Below are positions 46,802 to 54,839 of a stretch of 64,000 bases of DNA, one piece after another. Position 1 is the stretch's first letter; the number at the start of each line of letters is the position of its first letter. Below the pieces are notes generated by a model, which searched no databases, was not told where the DNA came from, and saw only the letters and a program-made list of their open reading frames with translations. A program made the position numbers and the translations under genes. Origin of the DNA: Bacteroides sp. (GTDB taxonomy: Bacteria; Bacteroidota; Bacteroidia; Bacteroidales; Muribaculaceae); assembly GCA_014801535.1 (NCBI GenBank), contig JAAVEA010000011.1, positions 29,216 through 93,215 of the forward strand, read 5' to 3'.

Positions 46802-47863
46802 ATGGGAAAAGTTAACTACACCGAAGAGGATTTCCAGAAGGCTGCCATATCTTTCAAAAACGATCTCGTGGCAATCCCGGTTCTCTCTCTTAAGGATACC
46901 ACCAAATTCATGACCGTAGTCACCGGCGTCCGCTATGAGGAGCTGGTAGGCACGAAATCCACCAATGCCAGGTTCCGTCCCGCCGGCTCCAAGAAGGAGG
47001 CCGACCAGGTGGATCTGAACCTCAATCTCCGCGCTCTCAAAACTTATCTCGGGGATCTTACCGCTGAGTTCGATCCCAACACAGCGATCACTCTCCTTCT
47101 CGGCCACCGTGCCTCTCAGGCTTCGGGCGAGGATCTGAAGGATGTTCCTTCTGCAAAGGAGGTACTCGCTCTCATTGCCAAGGATGCCGCCGAGGATCTC
47201 GTATATGTGATCTGGTTCGGCAAGCGCGACCCTAACAGCGCGGATCCCTTCGCCCTGTTCGACGGTTTCGATACGATAACTCTTCAGGAGATCGAGGCCG
47301 GAACTATATCTGAAGAGAACCGAAACCTTCTCGAGATCGAGGAGACTATCACTGTCGATAATATTCTCCGTGTCACCGAGAAGATCATTGACTTCATGGA
47401 TCCGAAGCTCCGCAAGCAGGAATGTTTCCTTTATTGTCCGCAGTGGTTCGCCGATCTCTATAACCGCGCCTACAAGAAGGAGTCGGCCGGTATCTCATAC
47501 AATGACAAATTCGAACAGGCTTACGTCGAGGGCTCCAACAAGAAGCTGACTCTCGCCCCAATGGAGGGGAAGGAGGGCTCGGAGTTCCTCCATATCGCCC
47601 CCAAGAACATAATGCTTTTCGGCTGCGACCAGGAGTCGGACGAGGAGAATGTAAAGGTCAAGGAGTATGCCCCGCGCGTACTTACCTTCCTGATGAATCT
47701 TTTCCTCGGGGCACAGTTCCGCTCCGTGCATTCCTCACAGCTCTGTGTCGTGCGTCACAACACACGCGTGGCTGCAAAGGAGGATCCTGAACAGGATAAC
47801 AAAGGTCAGGATGATGTGGCCGGACTGCAGGTTCAGGGGCCGGATGATGTGGCCGGCGAGTAA
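46802..47863 (+). CDS. Major capsid protein (candidate)
   Basis: A 353-residue protein directly after the protease-scaffold gene, the normal place for the major capsid protein. Length fits an HK97-fold subunit: an N-terminal arm, a long helix region (TVDNILRVTEKIIDFMD), and a conserved-looking IAPKNIMLFGCD segment like the P-domain strand of Bacteroidetes capsids. The last 30 residues are low-complexity (DDVAGLQVQGPDDVAGE). The call rests mainly on position and size. Confidence 0.65.
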   Translation: MGKVNYTEEDFQKAAISFKNDLVAIPVLSLKDTTKFMTVVTGVRYEELVGTKSTNARFRPAGSKKEADQVDLNLNLRALKTYLGDLTAEFDPNTAITLLLGHRASQASGEDLKDVPSAKEVLALIAKDAAEDLVYVIWFGKRDPNSADPFALFDGFDTITLQEIEAGTISEENRNLLEIEETITVDNILRVTEKIIDFMDPKLRKQECFLYCPQWFADLYNRAYKKESAGISYNDKFEQAYVEGSNKKLTLAPMEGKEGSEFLHIAPKNIMLFGCDQESDEENVKVKEYAPRVLTFLMNLFLGAQFRSVHSSQLCVVRHNTRVAAKEDPEQDNKGQDDVAGLQVQGPDDVAGE

Positions 47864-47897
47864 TTTCTGAATCATTAACTTACCAACCATTTCTATT

Positions 47898-48512
47898 ATG
47901 TCTAAAGATGCTTGCTCTATAGCGCAGCAGTCGCTCGACTGGTGCGAGGGTACGCCGGAGCCCGCCGGTATCCGCCGGACCTCTTATTATACAGCTTTCT
48001 CTAATCTCGTGAAATACCCCCGTCTCCCCGTTGATCATCGCGGTCGTCCAACCTCTTCTGTCCTCAAGGGTGAGTTCGTGATGAAGGGCGACGCCGTGTT
48101 CCACAAGATCGTTTTCCTTCCGGAAAAATCCACTTTCACTTCCGAGACGCAGGGGGAATACCCTTCGCAGTCGCAGCTCGATAAGCTCACGCTCCTGCAT
48201 CCCGGTGTAGGCCCTGAGGCCGTGATGGCTCAGGTATCGATCAACAACACCAAGAATGTATTCCTCTTCCAGGACAAGAAGGGCCGCTGGCGTATGGTCG
48301 GACATCCCGATTATGACGATATGAAGAATTCTGTCGCTCAGGATCTCGGCCAGGGTTCCGCCGGAACTACCTCTACCACTATCTCTGTCGAGGCTCCGAA
48401 TCTCGTCTCAGCTCCTTTCTTCTCCGGTACGATCACAACCGATGAGGGCGAGATCGATCTTACCTCAGATCTTATTCAGGTGGATATGGATCCGGAGGAT
48501 GCCCAGCCCTGA
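47898..48512 (+). CDS. Virion structural protein (candidate)
   Basis: A 204-residue beta-rich protein. KNVFLFQDKKGRWRMVG followed by TTSTTISVEAPNLVSAPFFSGTI resembles the late half of small tube- or decoration-type proteins. It could be a capsid decoration, stopper or tail-tube-like protein. It follows the capsid gene and ends 2 nt before the phosphoribosyltransferase. Confidence 0.5.
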   Translation: MSKDACSIAQQSLDWCEGTPEPAGIRRTSYYTAFSNLVKYPRLPVDHRGRPTSSVLKGEFVMKGDAVFHKIVFLPEKSTFTSETQGEYPSQSQLDKLTLLHPGVGPEAVMAQVSINNTKNVFLFQDKKGRWRMVGHPDYDDMKNSVAQDLGQGSAGTTSTTISVEAPNLVSAPFFSGTITTDEGEIDLTSDLIQVDMDPEDAQP

Positions 48513-48514
48513 TC

Positions 48515-49165
48515 ATGATTCTCGATCCCGCTGATTTCGATTTCCCGGATATCCCCGATATCGATATCTCCGATATATCCCTCCCTGATATCGGGGAGCC
48601 GGGAAACAACGGTATCAGGAGTTTTCAGGAGACGGAACGCCACAAGGCATGGAACGAGGATGCCGCCGACGTGGCGCGCTGCGATTTCGCTTCGGGCCGC
48701 GCACAGCTCATTCTCCGGGGTTCCTTCCGTTCGATATCACTTTGGCGTCGTTCCCTGAAGGGTGCCTCTCTCAAGGAGATCAAGGAGTCCGGCGAGATGA
48801 TCCCTTTCTTCATCGACAACATGGCTCAGTTCATCGCCTCCGTTATCGGGGATGCGCTCGATCCGGATCAGTTCGCGGTAGTCGCTCCTCCGAAACGTCG
48901 CCACAAGATCCGCAATTTCGCCGCTCTCGTAGCTGAAGGTATCGCCCGTGAGCTCGGGCTGAAGTTCTATGACGATTTCGCGCTATGCTCCTCCCGTCAC
49001 AGGGTGGGCGCCGTGTTCACACACGCTTTCGTGCCGGAACAGAAAAATATAATCGTCTTCGATGATATCGTCACTACAGGCTCAACGCTGATCTCGATGA
49101 AGAATCTCCTCGATTCCTTAGGTAAGAATTCTATCATGTTCACCGCAATCCTTAACAAAAAATGA
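48515..49165 (+). CDS. Phosphoribosyltransferase-fold protein in the head module
   Basis: A 216-residue protein. Its second half (about 110-216) has a PRTase fold: FAVVAPPKRRHKIRNFAALV resembles the ComFC start, and IIVFDDIVTTGSTLISM (about 178-194) is the PRPP-binding loop with the paired acids. The first 100 residues are acidic then basic, with D-rich repeats (IPDIDISDISLPDI) and no known domain. It is tightly packed between a structural gene (2 nt) and a helical protein (1 nt), so it is expressed with the capsid genes. Its role in a phage head operon is unknown; nucleotide salvage or modification is possible. Confidence 0.78.
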   Translation: MILDPADFDFPDIPDIDISDISLPDIGEPGNNGIRSFQETERHKAWNEDAADVARCDFASGRAQLILRGSFRSISLWRRSLKGASLKEIKESGEMIPFFIDNMAQFIASVIGDALDPDQFAVVAPPKRRHKIRNFAALVAEGIARELGLKFYDDFALCSSRHRVGAVFTHAFVPEQKNIIVFDDIVTTGSTLISMKNLLDSLGKNSIMFTAILNKK

Positions 49166-49166
49166 T

Positions 49167-49739
49167 ATGTCCGATTTCTCATCTCTGATAAGATCCTATC
49201 TCCGCTCTGATCCCGCCGACCGCGACCTGTCAAAGGGCGCGCTCCTCCTGCTGCGTATCCATGGCAACGAATTCCGTTACAACGCCATGATCCGCAATCT
49301 TCAGGCTAACGCACAGCAGATCGAGGACGAGCTTAAGGATTACCTCCGGCGCCGTGACTCGATCCCATCCAAGGAGGAAGCCCTGCAGATCCGGAAGGAG
49401 GCACAGGCTTTGATAGATGCCAAGGGAAAACGTCAGCCGGACTCCGGCTCTGCCGTGGCGGGAGCCTCCGAGCTTCCGCAAGTCAGCGGACGCGATTTCA
49501 AGGCCGGAAAACGGACTGATCATGACTCGCTCCCGGAGCATATTCAGCTGATCTTCGAGCAGAACATGGCGCTCAAACGCAGAATGAGCCAGTATCACCT
49601 CGAGATCCGCAACCTCCTGAAATCATCCAAGGATTGCGCATCCGCCGATCTCAAGACTCTCGTGACACTCCTCAAGGAAGCGGATATCACATATCGCAAA
49701 AACTGGAAAACTTACGACAGATATGGCAGTCAAGGATAA
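49167..49739 (+). CDS. Helical phage protein, unknown
   Basis: A 190-residue, mostly helical protein. LLLLRIHGNEFRYNAMIRNLQ is followed by coiled-coil-like EEDELKDYLRR-type helices, a flexible middle, and a C-terminal helical hairpin. It overlaps the next gene by 17 nt. No family identified. Confidence 0.55.
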   Translation: MSDFSSLIRSYLRSDPADRDLSKGALLLLRIHGNEFRYNAMIRNLQANAQQIEDELKDYLRRRDSIPSKEEALQIRKEAQALIDAKGKRQPDSGSAVAGASELPQVSGRDFKAGKRTDHDSLPEHIQLIFEQNMALKRRMSQYHLEIRNLLKSSKDCASADLKTLVTLLKEADITYRKNWKTYDRYGSQG

Positions 49740-50274
49740 GTCATTGCTCCACTCGCTCGATGAATTCCCGCAGCAGGTTCTTCTGACCAACAGGCTGCAG
49801 GTGGCCGATATACTCGAACATATCCTCGATTGGACAGGCCCGGCCGACCTTTGGCAAACCACCTTCTCTGTCTCCGAAGAGTTCCTCCGGCGCATGTTCT
49901 ACATCCGTCAGCGCGGAAAGATCATCTCCGCCAATGTGATCCTCGATTACAAGGGTGGCCAGAAGACTCTCAAGCTATGGCATTTCATTGAATCCGTGTT
50001 CGACTCCTCTTTCATGGCCGACAATCACTCCAAGATCATTCTCGCAAAAGGAAGAAGTTCCGGAAGGGTCGTATCGGTCATAACATCCCAGAACCTCACA
50101 CGAGGCAACCGCTTCGAATCTTCAATCCTAACTACCGAACGCGATATCTTCTCATCTCTGCTCAAGGAATGGGAGGAGATAGCCGGCAGAAAATCAATCC
50201 CGCTCGATGAACTACTCAGATCAGCAGCTGACAACCATTCAGAAATTGGCTTCGGTTTACCTCACGGTATCTGA
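49723..50274 (+). CDS. PLD-like protein in the packaging module
   Basis: A 183-residue protein. ADNHSKIILAK (H102-S-K104) and, 20 residues on, VITSQNLTRGNRFESSIL match the HxK...GSxNLT.N.R.E layout of phospholipase D-superfamily nucleases. This single half-site would need to dimerise. The aspartate of the canonical HKD motif is not obvious. It overlaps both neighbours (17 nt upstream, 68 nt downstream) and lies just before the small terminase candidates. A nuclease or DNA-binding role in replication, packaging or defence is an inference. Confidence 0.6.
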   Translation: MAVKDKSLLHSLDEFPQQVLLTNRLQVADILEHILDWTGPADLWQTTFSVSEEFLRRMFYIRQRGKIISANVILDYKGGQKTLKLWHFIESVFDSSFMADNHSKIILAKGRSSGRVVSVITSQNLTRGNRFESSILTTERDIFSSLLKEWEEIAGRKSIPLDELLRSAADNHSEIGFGLPHGI

Positions 50275-50482
50275 TATCGCTGCAATGTTGGAAGTCGCTC
50301 CGGATATCCTCCGTGATGACATCCGCGATAAGTCACACCCCGCCTCAATCGCCTACCGCAAAGGGAAACTGCACACGAAGCTCGCCCTGCACTCGCAGGA
50401 GGTGAAACTCGCTTCGATCGGTTCCCCGCTCGCTCTTGAGAACGCCCGTCGCAATCTTCTCGACATGGAGGATGATGAATAA
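50207..50482 (+). CDS. Small HTH protein
   Basis: A 91-residue protein with a helix-turn-helix (TVSDIAAMLEVAPDILRDDIRD) and a basic helical tail (YRKGKLHTKLALHSQ), resembling the DNA-binding end of small terminase subunits. It starts inside the PLD-like gene (68-nt overlap in another frame). Confidence 0.6.
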   Translation: MNYSDQQLTTIQKLASVYLTVSDIAAMLEVAPDILRDDIRDKSHPASIAYRKGKLHTKLALHSQEVKLASIGSPLALENARRNLLDMEDDE

Positions 50483-50492
50483 AATATAGCTT

Positions 50493-51095
50493 ATGTATGA
50501 CAGTGGACTGGAGGCATGCAGACTCGACCTCTACACCTCCGAAGATGAATTGATGAAGAAATACCCGCAGCCGGTCGCCCAGAAAGTGATCCGTTGCCGC
50601 GCCATGCACCAGTGGATGCTCGCCAATCCGGCATCCAAGGATGCGCATTTCATCTCCGAGGATATATCCAGACATGGGATATCGAAGCCTACAGCATACT
50701 CAGATCTCGCTATCGTCAAGGCGCTCCTCCCGATGCTCGACAAATCAACGCGGGAATTCCACCGATGGAGATTCAACGAGATGATCCTGAAAACATTCGA
50801 CATGGCAGAGAAACGCAAGGATGCGCGAACAATGGAACGAGCCGTCGCAACCTACGCCAAATTCAACACCGTCGATAAGGAGGAGCAGATGGAAATCCCG
50901 ATTGACAAGCTCATCCCGCAGCCCTTCATCGCTACCGACGATCCCTCGGTACTCGGTATTAAACCGATCCCGAATCTCCGGGAACGCCAGCGCGCACTCA
51001 TCGAGAAATATTCAAAGGAAACCGCCGACATCGAAGATATTTCATTCGAGGAGATCGACCTTCAGGAATCCCGCTTCTTCTCCGATGATGCCTAA
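50493..51095 (+). CDS. Terminase small subunit (candidate)
   Basis: A 200-residue protein. An N-terminal helix-turn-helix-like region (EDISRHGISKPTAYSDLAIVKALL, about 55-80) is followed by helices (FNEMILKTFDMAEKRKDARTM) and an acidic C-terminal tail (IEDISFEEIDLQE) suited to contact the large subunit. Position before the portal gene supports this. Two small HTH genes in a row make it unclear which is the packaging subunit. Confidence 0.58.
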   Translation: MYDSGLEACRLDLYTSEDELMKKYPQPVAQKVIRCRAMHQWMLANPASKDAHFISEDISRHGISKPTAYSDLAIVKALLPMLDKSTREFHRWRFNEMILKTFDMAEKRKDARTMERAVATYAKFNTVDKEEQMEIPIDKLIPQPFIATDDPSVLGIKPIPNLRERQRALIEKYSKETADIEDISFEEIDLQESRFFSDDA

Positions 51096-51112
51096 AAATT
51101 AATAAATAGTCA

Positions 51113-51125
51113 GCCGGATACCGGC
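51113..51125 (+). repeat. Hairpin just before the portal gene
   Basis: GCCGG-ATA-CCGGC, 5-bp stem and 3-nt loop, 7 nt before the ATG at 51133. It is one of a set of small GC-rich hairpins near late-gene starts. Confidence 0.65.
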
Positions 51126-51132
51126 AAAAATC

Positions 51133-52437
51133 ATGAATCCATCAGTAGAACTCATACCGAACGCCTGCGCTTCAGCAATCTTCACACCGGACACTTCCCG
51201 TGTCTTCAGGGAGGACTGCGACATCACACCAAAGGTGATAGATGATCAACGCTCCTACATCCCCTGGGGAGCTGACAACGAGATGCCATACAATATCCTC
51301 AAGCTCATTGAGGATGATGAAACGGTCTCCACATGCAACATCTTCAACGCCGAAATATGCTATGGAGCAGGACTCAGATACAATACCTCCAAGCTCGAAT
51401 CTGTCACATCCAAGTCCAGGACGGATATGGCTGATCAAATCAATGATTTCACCGACTGCAATTCAATCGAGGAGATGTATATGGGGCAATGCTTCGACAT
51501 CAAAACCTTCGGATTCTCTGTCGCCGTCATCATCCTCAATGAAAAAGGAGACAGAATAGTCTCAGTAGCACGCCGAGAGGCAATGTACTGCCGATTCTCT
51601 CCTATCGACTCGGAAGGGAGAATCCGGTATGTGCATTACGCCAACTGGAGAAAATCATCTTCACCGGAGTCTATAGAGACTATCGAGCTCCTGGACCGAC
51701 GCGATCCTTTCAATGATCTTAAAGATCGTATCTGGCGCGGAACGAAATGCAAAAAGTTCGCTGTTCTCGCGAAGCTCCCTACAGTGGATTCTACATACTA
51801 CCCTATCCCTTATTATGCGTCGCTTTTCCGCGGATCTTGGTATCGTATCAAAAGGGATATCGGGATTGCAAAACACTCGAAGCTCAGGAATACCGCCCCC
51901 ATCCGATATCATATCGAGATAGCCGATAAATACTGGGAAAATCTCTTTCAGGCGGAGAAAATCACCGACCCTAAAAAGAAACAGGACCGCGTGGCTCAGG
52001 CCAAGGCGGAGATCCTCGACTTCCTCTCGGGCGTAGAGAACTCCGGGAAAGCCTGGTTCTCGCAATATTACGTCACCCCCGACGGCCGTGAGATGCACGA
52101 TGTCAAGATCAACAAGATAGACAACTCGAAGGAGGGGGGCGACTGGGAATCTGACATTCAGGAAGCGGTCAATATGATCTGCTTCGTGATGCGCATACAC
52201 TCGAACCTCGTAGGTTCGGTGCCCGGGAAATCGCAATCGAATAATTCCGGATCCGACAAAAGGGAGCTGTATACCATCTCCCAGGCCTCCCAGAAGATGT
52301 ACCGCGACGCGATCTTCCGCCCCCACAAATTGATCATCCGGTTCAACGGTTGGAAGGGTGCTTTCCCGGAATGTCCATTCATTCAGCTCACAACTCTCGA
52401 CAAACACCGCGACGCCAAGGAAACAACTGTTAAATGA
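51133..52437 (+). CDS. Portal protein (candidate)
   Basis: A 434-residue protein with portal-like features. The N-terminal part refers to ETVSTCNIFNAEICYGAG, a middle region has KGDRIVSVARREAMYCRFSP, and a helical C-terminal part holds VGSVPGKSQSNNSGSDKRELYTI, the serine/asparagine loop common in Bacteroidetes portals, then YRDAIFRPHKLIIRFNGW. Size is usual for portals of siphovirus/podovirus type. The next gene starts 1 nt after its stop. Confidence 0.65.
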   Translation: MNPSVELIPNACASAIFTPDTSRVFREDCDITPKVIDDQRSYIPWGADNEMPYNILKLIEDDETVSTCNIFNAEICYGAGLRYNTSKLESVTSKSRTDMADQINDFTDCNSIEEMYMGQCFDIKTFGFSVAVIILNEKGDRIVSVARREAMYCRFSPIDSEGRIRYVHYANWRKSSSPESIETIELLDRRDPFNDLKDRIWRGTKCKKFAVLAKLPTVDSTYYPIPYYASLFRGSWYRIKRDIGIAKHSKLRNTAPIRYHIEIADKYWENLFQAEKITDPKKKQDRVAQAKAEILDFLSGVENSGKAWFSQYYVTPDGREMHDVKINKIDNSKEGGDWESDIQEAVNMICFVMRIHSNLVGSVPGKSQSNNSGSDKRELYTISQASQKMYRDAIFRPHKLIIRFNGWKGAFPECPFIQLTTLDKHRDAKETTVK

Positions 52438-52438
52438 A

Positions 52439-52978
52439 ATGATCATGCAGGACAAGGACAATATAAACAAAATGTCAGCGGGACTCCCGCACGGCTGGGA
52501 TGCCGGTCTATATTTCAAGGGCCTCCATGCCCGGAACAAACTCGCCCGCACTCTCGGTTTCTCATTCGGATCATGCTCCGGACTGCAAGGATTCTACGAC
52601 GCACTGGCACAGGCCGGTTCTTCGCCAAACTTCATCGCCGTCGATGACTCCTCCGAAGGATACACGGCACTGCACAATTCTCCTTTCGTTCGCACTGTCA
52701 AGACTATATTCTTCACGATGAAACACAAAGCCGGGGACATGAATGCAAGAAAATACGCAATGGCCCTGATGCGCGAAATATTCCGACAATTCATGTCGGC
52801 TCTAATACGTGAGAAAGTAAAGCTCGAAGAAAACAACATCTCGATCGACCCACGGATCCAGTTCAACGAAATAGAATCCTATTTTTTCACCGGCGCCGCA
52901 TGTGCTTACTTCCAGATAGCCGTCGATATCCCGCAGGATCTCCGCTTCAACCCCTCAGAATGGACAGACGATGAATAA
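52439..52978 (+). CDS. Phage morphogenesis protein, unknown
   Basis: A 179-residue protein from ATG 52439, immediately after the portal stop. It is mixed in composition with a helical core (KYAMALMREIFRQFMSALIREK). Position between portal and a gp10-like gene suggests a neck or connector role, but nothing proves it. Its start region carries one of the GCGGGACTCCCGC hairpins (52478-52490). Confidence 0.52.
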   Translation: MIMQDKDNINKMSAGLPHGWDAGLYFKGLHARNKLARTLGFSFGSCSGLQGFYDALAQAGSSPNFIAVDDSSEGYTALHNSPFVRTVKTIFFTMKHKAGDMNARKYAMALMREIFRQFMSALIREKVKLEENNISIDPRIQFNEIESYFFTGAACAYFQIAVDIPQDLRFNPSEWTDDE

Positions 52979-53423
52979 CAGCAAGCCAACCGAACAGGAC
53001 AGGATAGACTCAAGACGAAAATTCGTCAGCGCATTTAACGCTACCATGGTCAAGATCTGGACCGAGCGCATAACGCTCCTTAAGGTCTTCGACACAGGAG
53101 GATTATATCATTCGGTAGGAACATTAACTTTACCGCATACTCCTAAAATGAATTCAGATGTTTCAGATTTTACTCTGACAGAAGAATTCAGCACTCACGG
53201 ACTCTGGCAGAACTACGGCGTCGGACGAGAGACTCCGCGCGGTAATCCCGGAGACATCGGACGCCCAAAGGTAAGGAAGAAAAAGCCCTGGTTCGACCGC
53301 AAATACTTCGGATCAGTTCTCAATCTCCGCGACTTCATGGCAGACTCATTCTGCCAGCAGTACATGGCCATGTTCTCCAACGCCTTCTCCGACCGGACGC
53401 TCCGCGCACAGGCAACATTATAA
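52971..53423 (+). CDS. Phage morphogenesis protein, possibly gp10-like
   Basis: A 150-residue protein. LLKVFDTGGLYHSVGTLTL and EFSTHGLWQNYGVGRE followed by RPKVRKKKPWFDRKYFGSV resemble a family of Bacteroidetes phage proteins in the place of HK97 gp10-type tail-completion proteins. It overlaps the previous gene by 8 nt. Low confidence in the role. Confidence 0.5.
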   Translation: MNNSKPTEQDRIDSRRKFVSAFNATMVKIWTERITLLKVFDTGGLYHSVGTLTLPHTPKMNSDVSDFTLTEEFSTHGLWQNYGVGRETPRGNPGDIGRPKVRKKKPWFDRKYFGSVLNLRDFMADSFCQQYMAMFSNAFSDRTLRAQATL

Positions 53424-53437
53424 AAGAATTTATAAGT

Positions 53438-53482
53438 TACCTCCGATAACTCCAATAATTCAGATAACTCCAATAACTCCGA
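53438..53482 (+). repeat. 9-nt tandem array before the holin gene
   Basis: Five units: TACCTCCGA, TAACTCCAA, TAATTCAGA, TAACTCCAA, TAACTCCGA. TAAAGAAAACA then leads into the ATG at 53494. The larger array at 59482 has the same unit types and the same A-rich exit. Confidence 0.9.
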
Positions 53483-53493
53483 TAAAGAAAACA

Positions 53494-53778
53494 ATGCGAC
53501 ATCTCAAACAGGAATTCGACAAGCTCTCCATACGCGAGATCATCGTTTACACAATCGCAGCACTCGGACAGATCGCAATGATCGTCCTCGTATTCCTCGG
53601 AATGTACCTCGAACCAAAAGGAGAGATACACTCATCCGTACTCACATGCTACGGCCTCGAATGCGGATTCACCACCGCACTGCTCGGAATCTCACAACAC
53701 TACTCCGCAGAATTGAGAAACTTCAAATCAAATATCACAACCCTATTGAAAGATACAGCCAATGAATCCAACACTTAA
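53494..53778 (+). CDS. Holin (candidate)
   Basis: A 94-residue protein with one strong membrane helix (EIIVYTIAALGQIAMIVLVF, about 14-38) and a weaker second one (CGFTTALLGIS). A charged C-terminus follows. It overlaps the amidase gene by 17 nt, the usual place for a holin. It may form the inner-membrane lesion that lets the amidase out. Confidence 0.65.
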   Translation: MRHLKQEFDKLSIREIIVYTIAALGQIAMIVLVFLGMYLEPKGEIHSSVLTCYGLECGFTTALLGISQHYSAELRNFKSNITTLLKDTANESNT

Positions 53779-54382
53779 ACGAGGCTCGAAAGGATCCCAG
53801 GTAATCACACTCCAGAAAAAACTGTCACTCAATCCCGACGGGATCTTCGGACCGCTCACAGAAGAAGCCGTAAAGCAATTCCAGAAATCAAAAGGCCTCA
53901 CGGCCGACGGAATCGTAGGTCCCCTCACATGGGCAGCCCTCGGTGTGGCCGCCGCAGCCCGCCAAATAGATGAGATAATCATCCATTACACAGCCACTCC
54001 CCAAGGAGAGGAATTCTCAAACGCACAGATAAAAGCTTCACATCTCGCCAGAGGATTCTCCGACATCGGATATCACTGGGTCATCGGCCTCGACGGAGAA
54101 ATCCGCCAAGGACGATCCGAAGCCATCGCCGGAGCACACTGCACCGGCCACAACACACGCTCCATCGGAATATGCTACGTCGGCGGATGTCCACCCAGAT
54201 CCGTCAAAGGATGGCAGAATATCGGCATCGACACAAGAACCGAACCACAGAAAAAAGCCCTCCTCTCACTCATACGTCAGATCAAGACAAAATATCCCCG
54301 CGCCACAGTTCACGGACACAACGAATTTGCCAACAAACCATGCCCCGGATTCGACGCACAAAAAGAATACGCTTCGCTATGA
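53762..54382 (+). CDS. Endolysin: peptidoglycan-binding domain plus amidase
   Basis: A 206-residue protein. Residues 1-65 form a PG_binding_1 domain (LKRGSKGSQVITLQKKL ... GPLTEEAVKQFQKSKGL). Residues 70-206 form an Amidase_2 (N-acetylmuramoyl-L-alanine amidase) domain with zinc ligands in IIIHYTAT and in VHGHNEFANKPCPGFD. It cuts the glycan-peptide bond in murein. There is no signal peptide, so it relies on the holin. Its stop overlaps the next start (ATGA). Confidence 0.93.
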   Translation: MNPTLKRGSKGSQVITLQKKLSLNPDGIFGPLTEEAVKQFQKSKGLTADGIVGPLTWAALGVAAAARQIDEIIIHYTATPQGEEFSNAQIKASHLARGFSDIGYHWVIGLDGEIRQGRSEAIAGAHCTGHNTRSIGICYVGGCPPRSVKGWQNIGIDTRTEPQKKALLSLIRQIKTKYPRATVHGHNEFANKPCPGFDAQKEYASL

Positions 54383-54801
54383 GAAAGTTCATCGCCCTGA
54401 TCGCCATTCTGATCCTGCTGCTCGCCTCGGCCTGCAGCAGGACAATCTACATCCCCACCGAACATCTCGAAGTGCGGACCGATACTCTCCGGCTCTCCTC
54501 CGTGAGCTCTGACACGGTATATTTACACGACAAAGTGTTCGTGGCCATGAAAGGGGATACTGTATTCATCCGCAAGAATCATTACCGAACGAAGATAAGC
54601 GTTATCCATGATACCGTATATCGCACACGCAACGACACAGTACGCATCTCCGAGCCCTCAAAGGCACTCGCAAAAGCCGTGGCATCCCAAGCCTCGAAAG
54701 ATAAATCAATCGCTCTACCGGTAGTTTCCATCTTATTGATACTGGCACTGGGATTATCACTCTATCTCCTCTATCTCCTATATCGCCTGAAAAACAAATA
54801 G
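54379..54801 (+). CDS. Unimolecular spanin (candidate)
   Basis: A 140-residue protein from ATG 54379. It has a lipoprotein signal with lipobox LASAC (C19), a beta-rich periplasmic part (TDTLRLSSVSSDTVYLHDKVF; HDTVYRTRNDTVRI) and a C-terminal membrane helix (IALPVVSILLILALGLSLYL) with a basic end. An outer-membrane lipoprotein end plus an inner-membrane end in one chain is the design of u-spanins such as T1 gp11, which fuse the two membranes in the last step of lysis. Position after holin and endolysin supports it. Confidence 0.7.
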   Translation: MRKFIALIAILILLLASACSRTIYIPTEHLEVRTDTLRLSSVSSDTVYLHDKVFVAMKGDTVFIRKNHYRTKISVIHDTVYRTRNDTVRISEPSKALAKAVASQASKDKSIALPVVSILLILALGLSLYLLYLLYRLKNK

Positions 54802-54804
54802 TCT

Positions 54805-54817
54805 GCGGGACTCCCGC
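54805..54817 (+). repeat. GCGGGACTCCCGC hairpin before the large terminase
   Basis: Intergenic copy of a hairpin word, inside TCTGCGGGACTCCCGCCCGG, 23 nt before the ATG at 54840. The longer context recurs almost unchanged at 60652-60680 inside a gene. Confidence 0.75.
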
Positions 54818-54839
54818 CCGGACCCCGCCCCGTGAAGAA

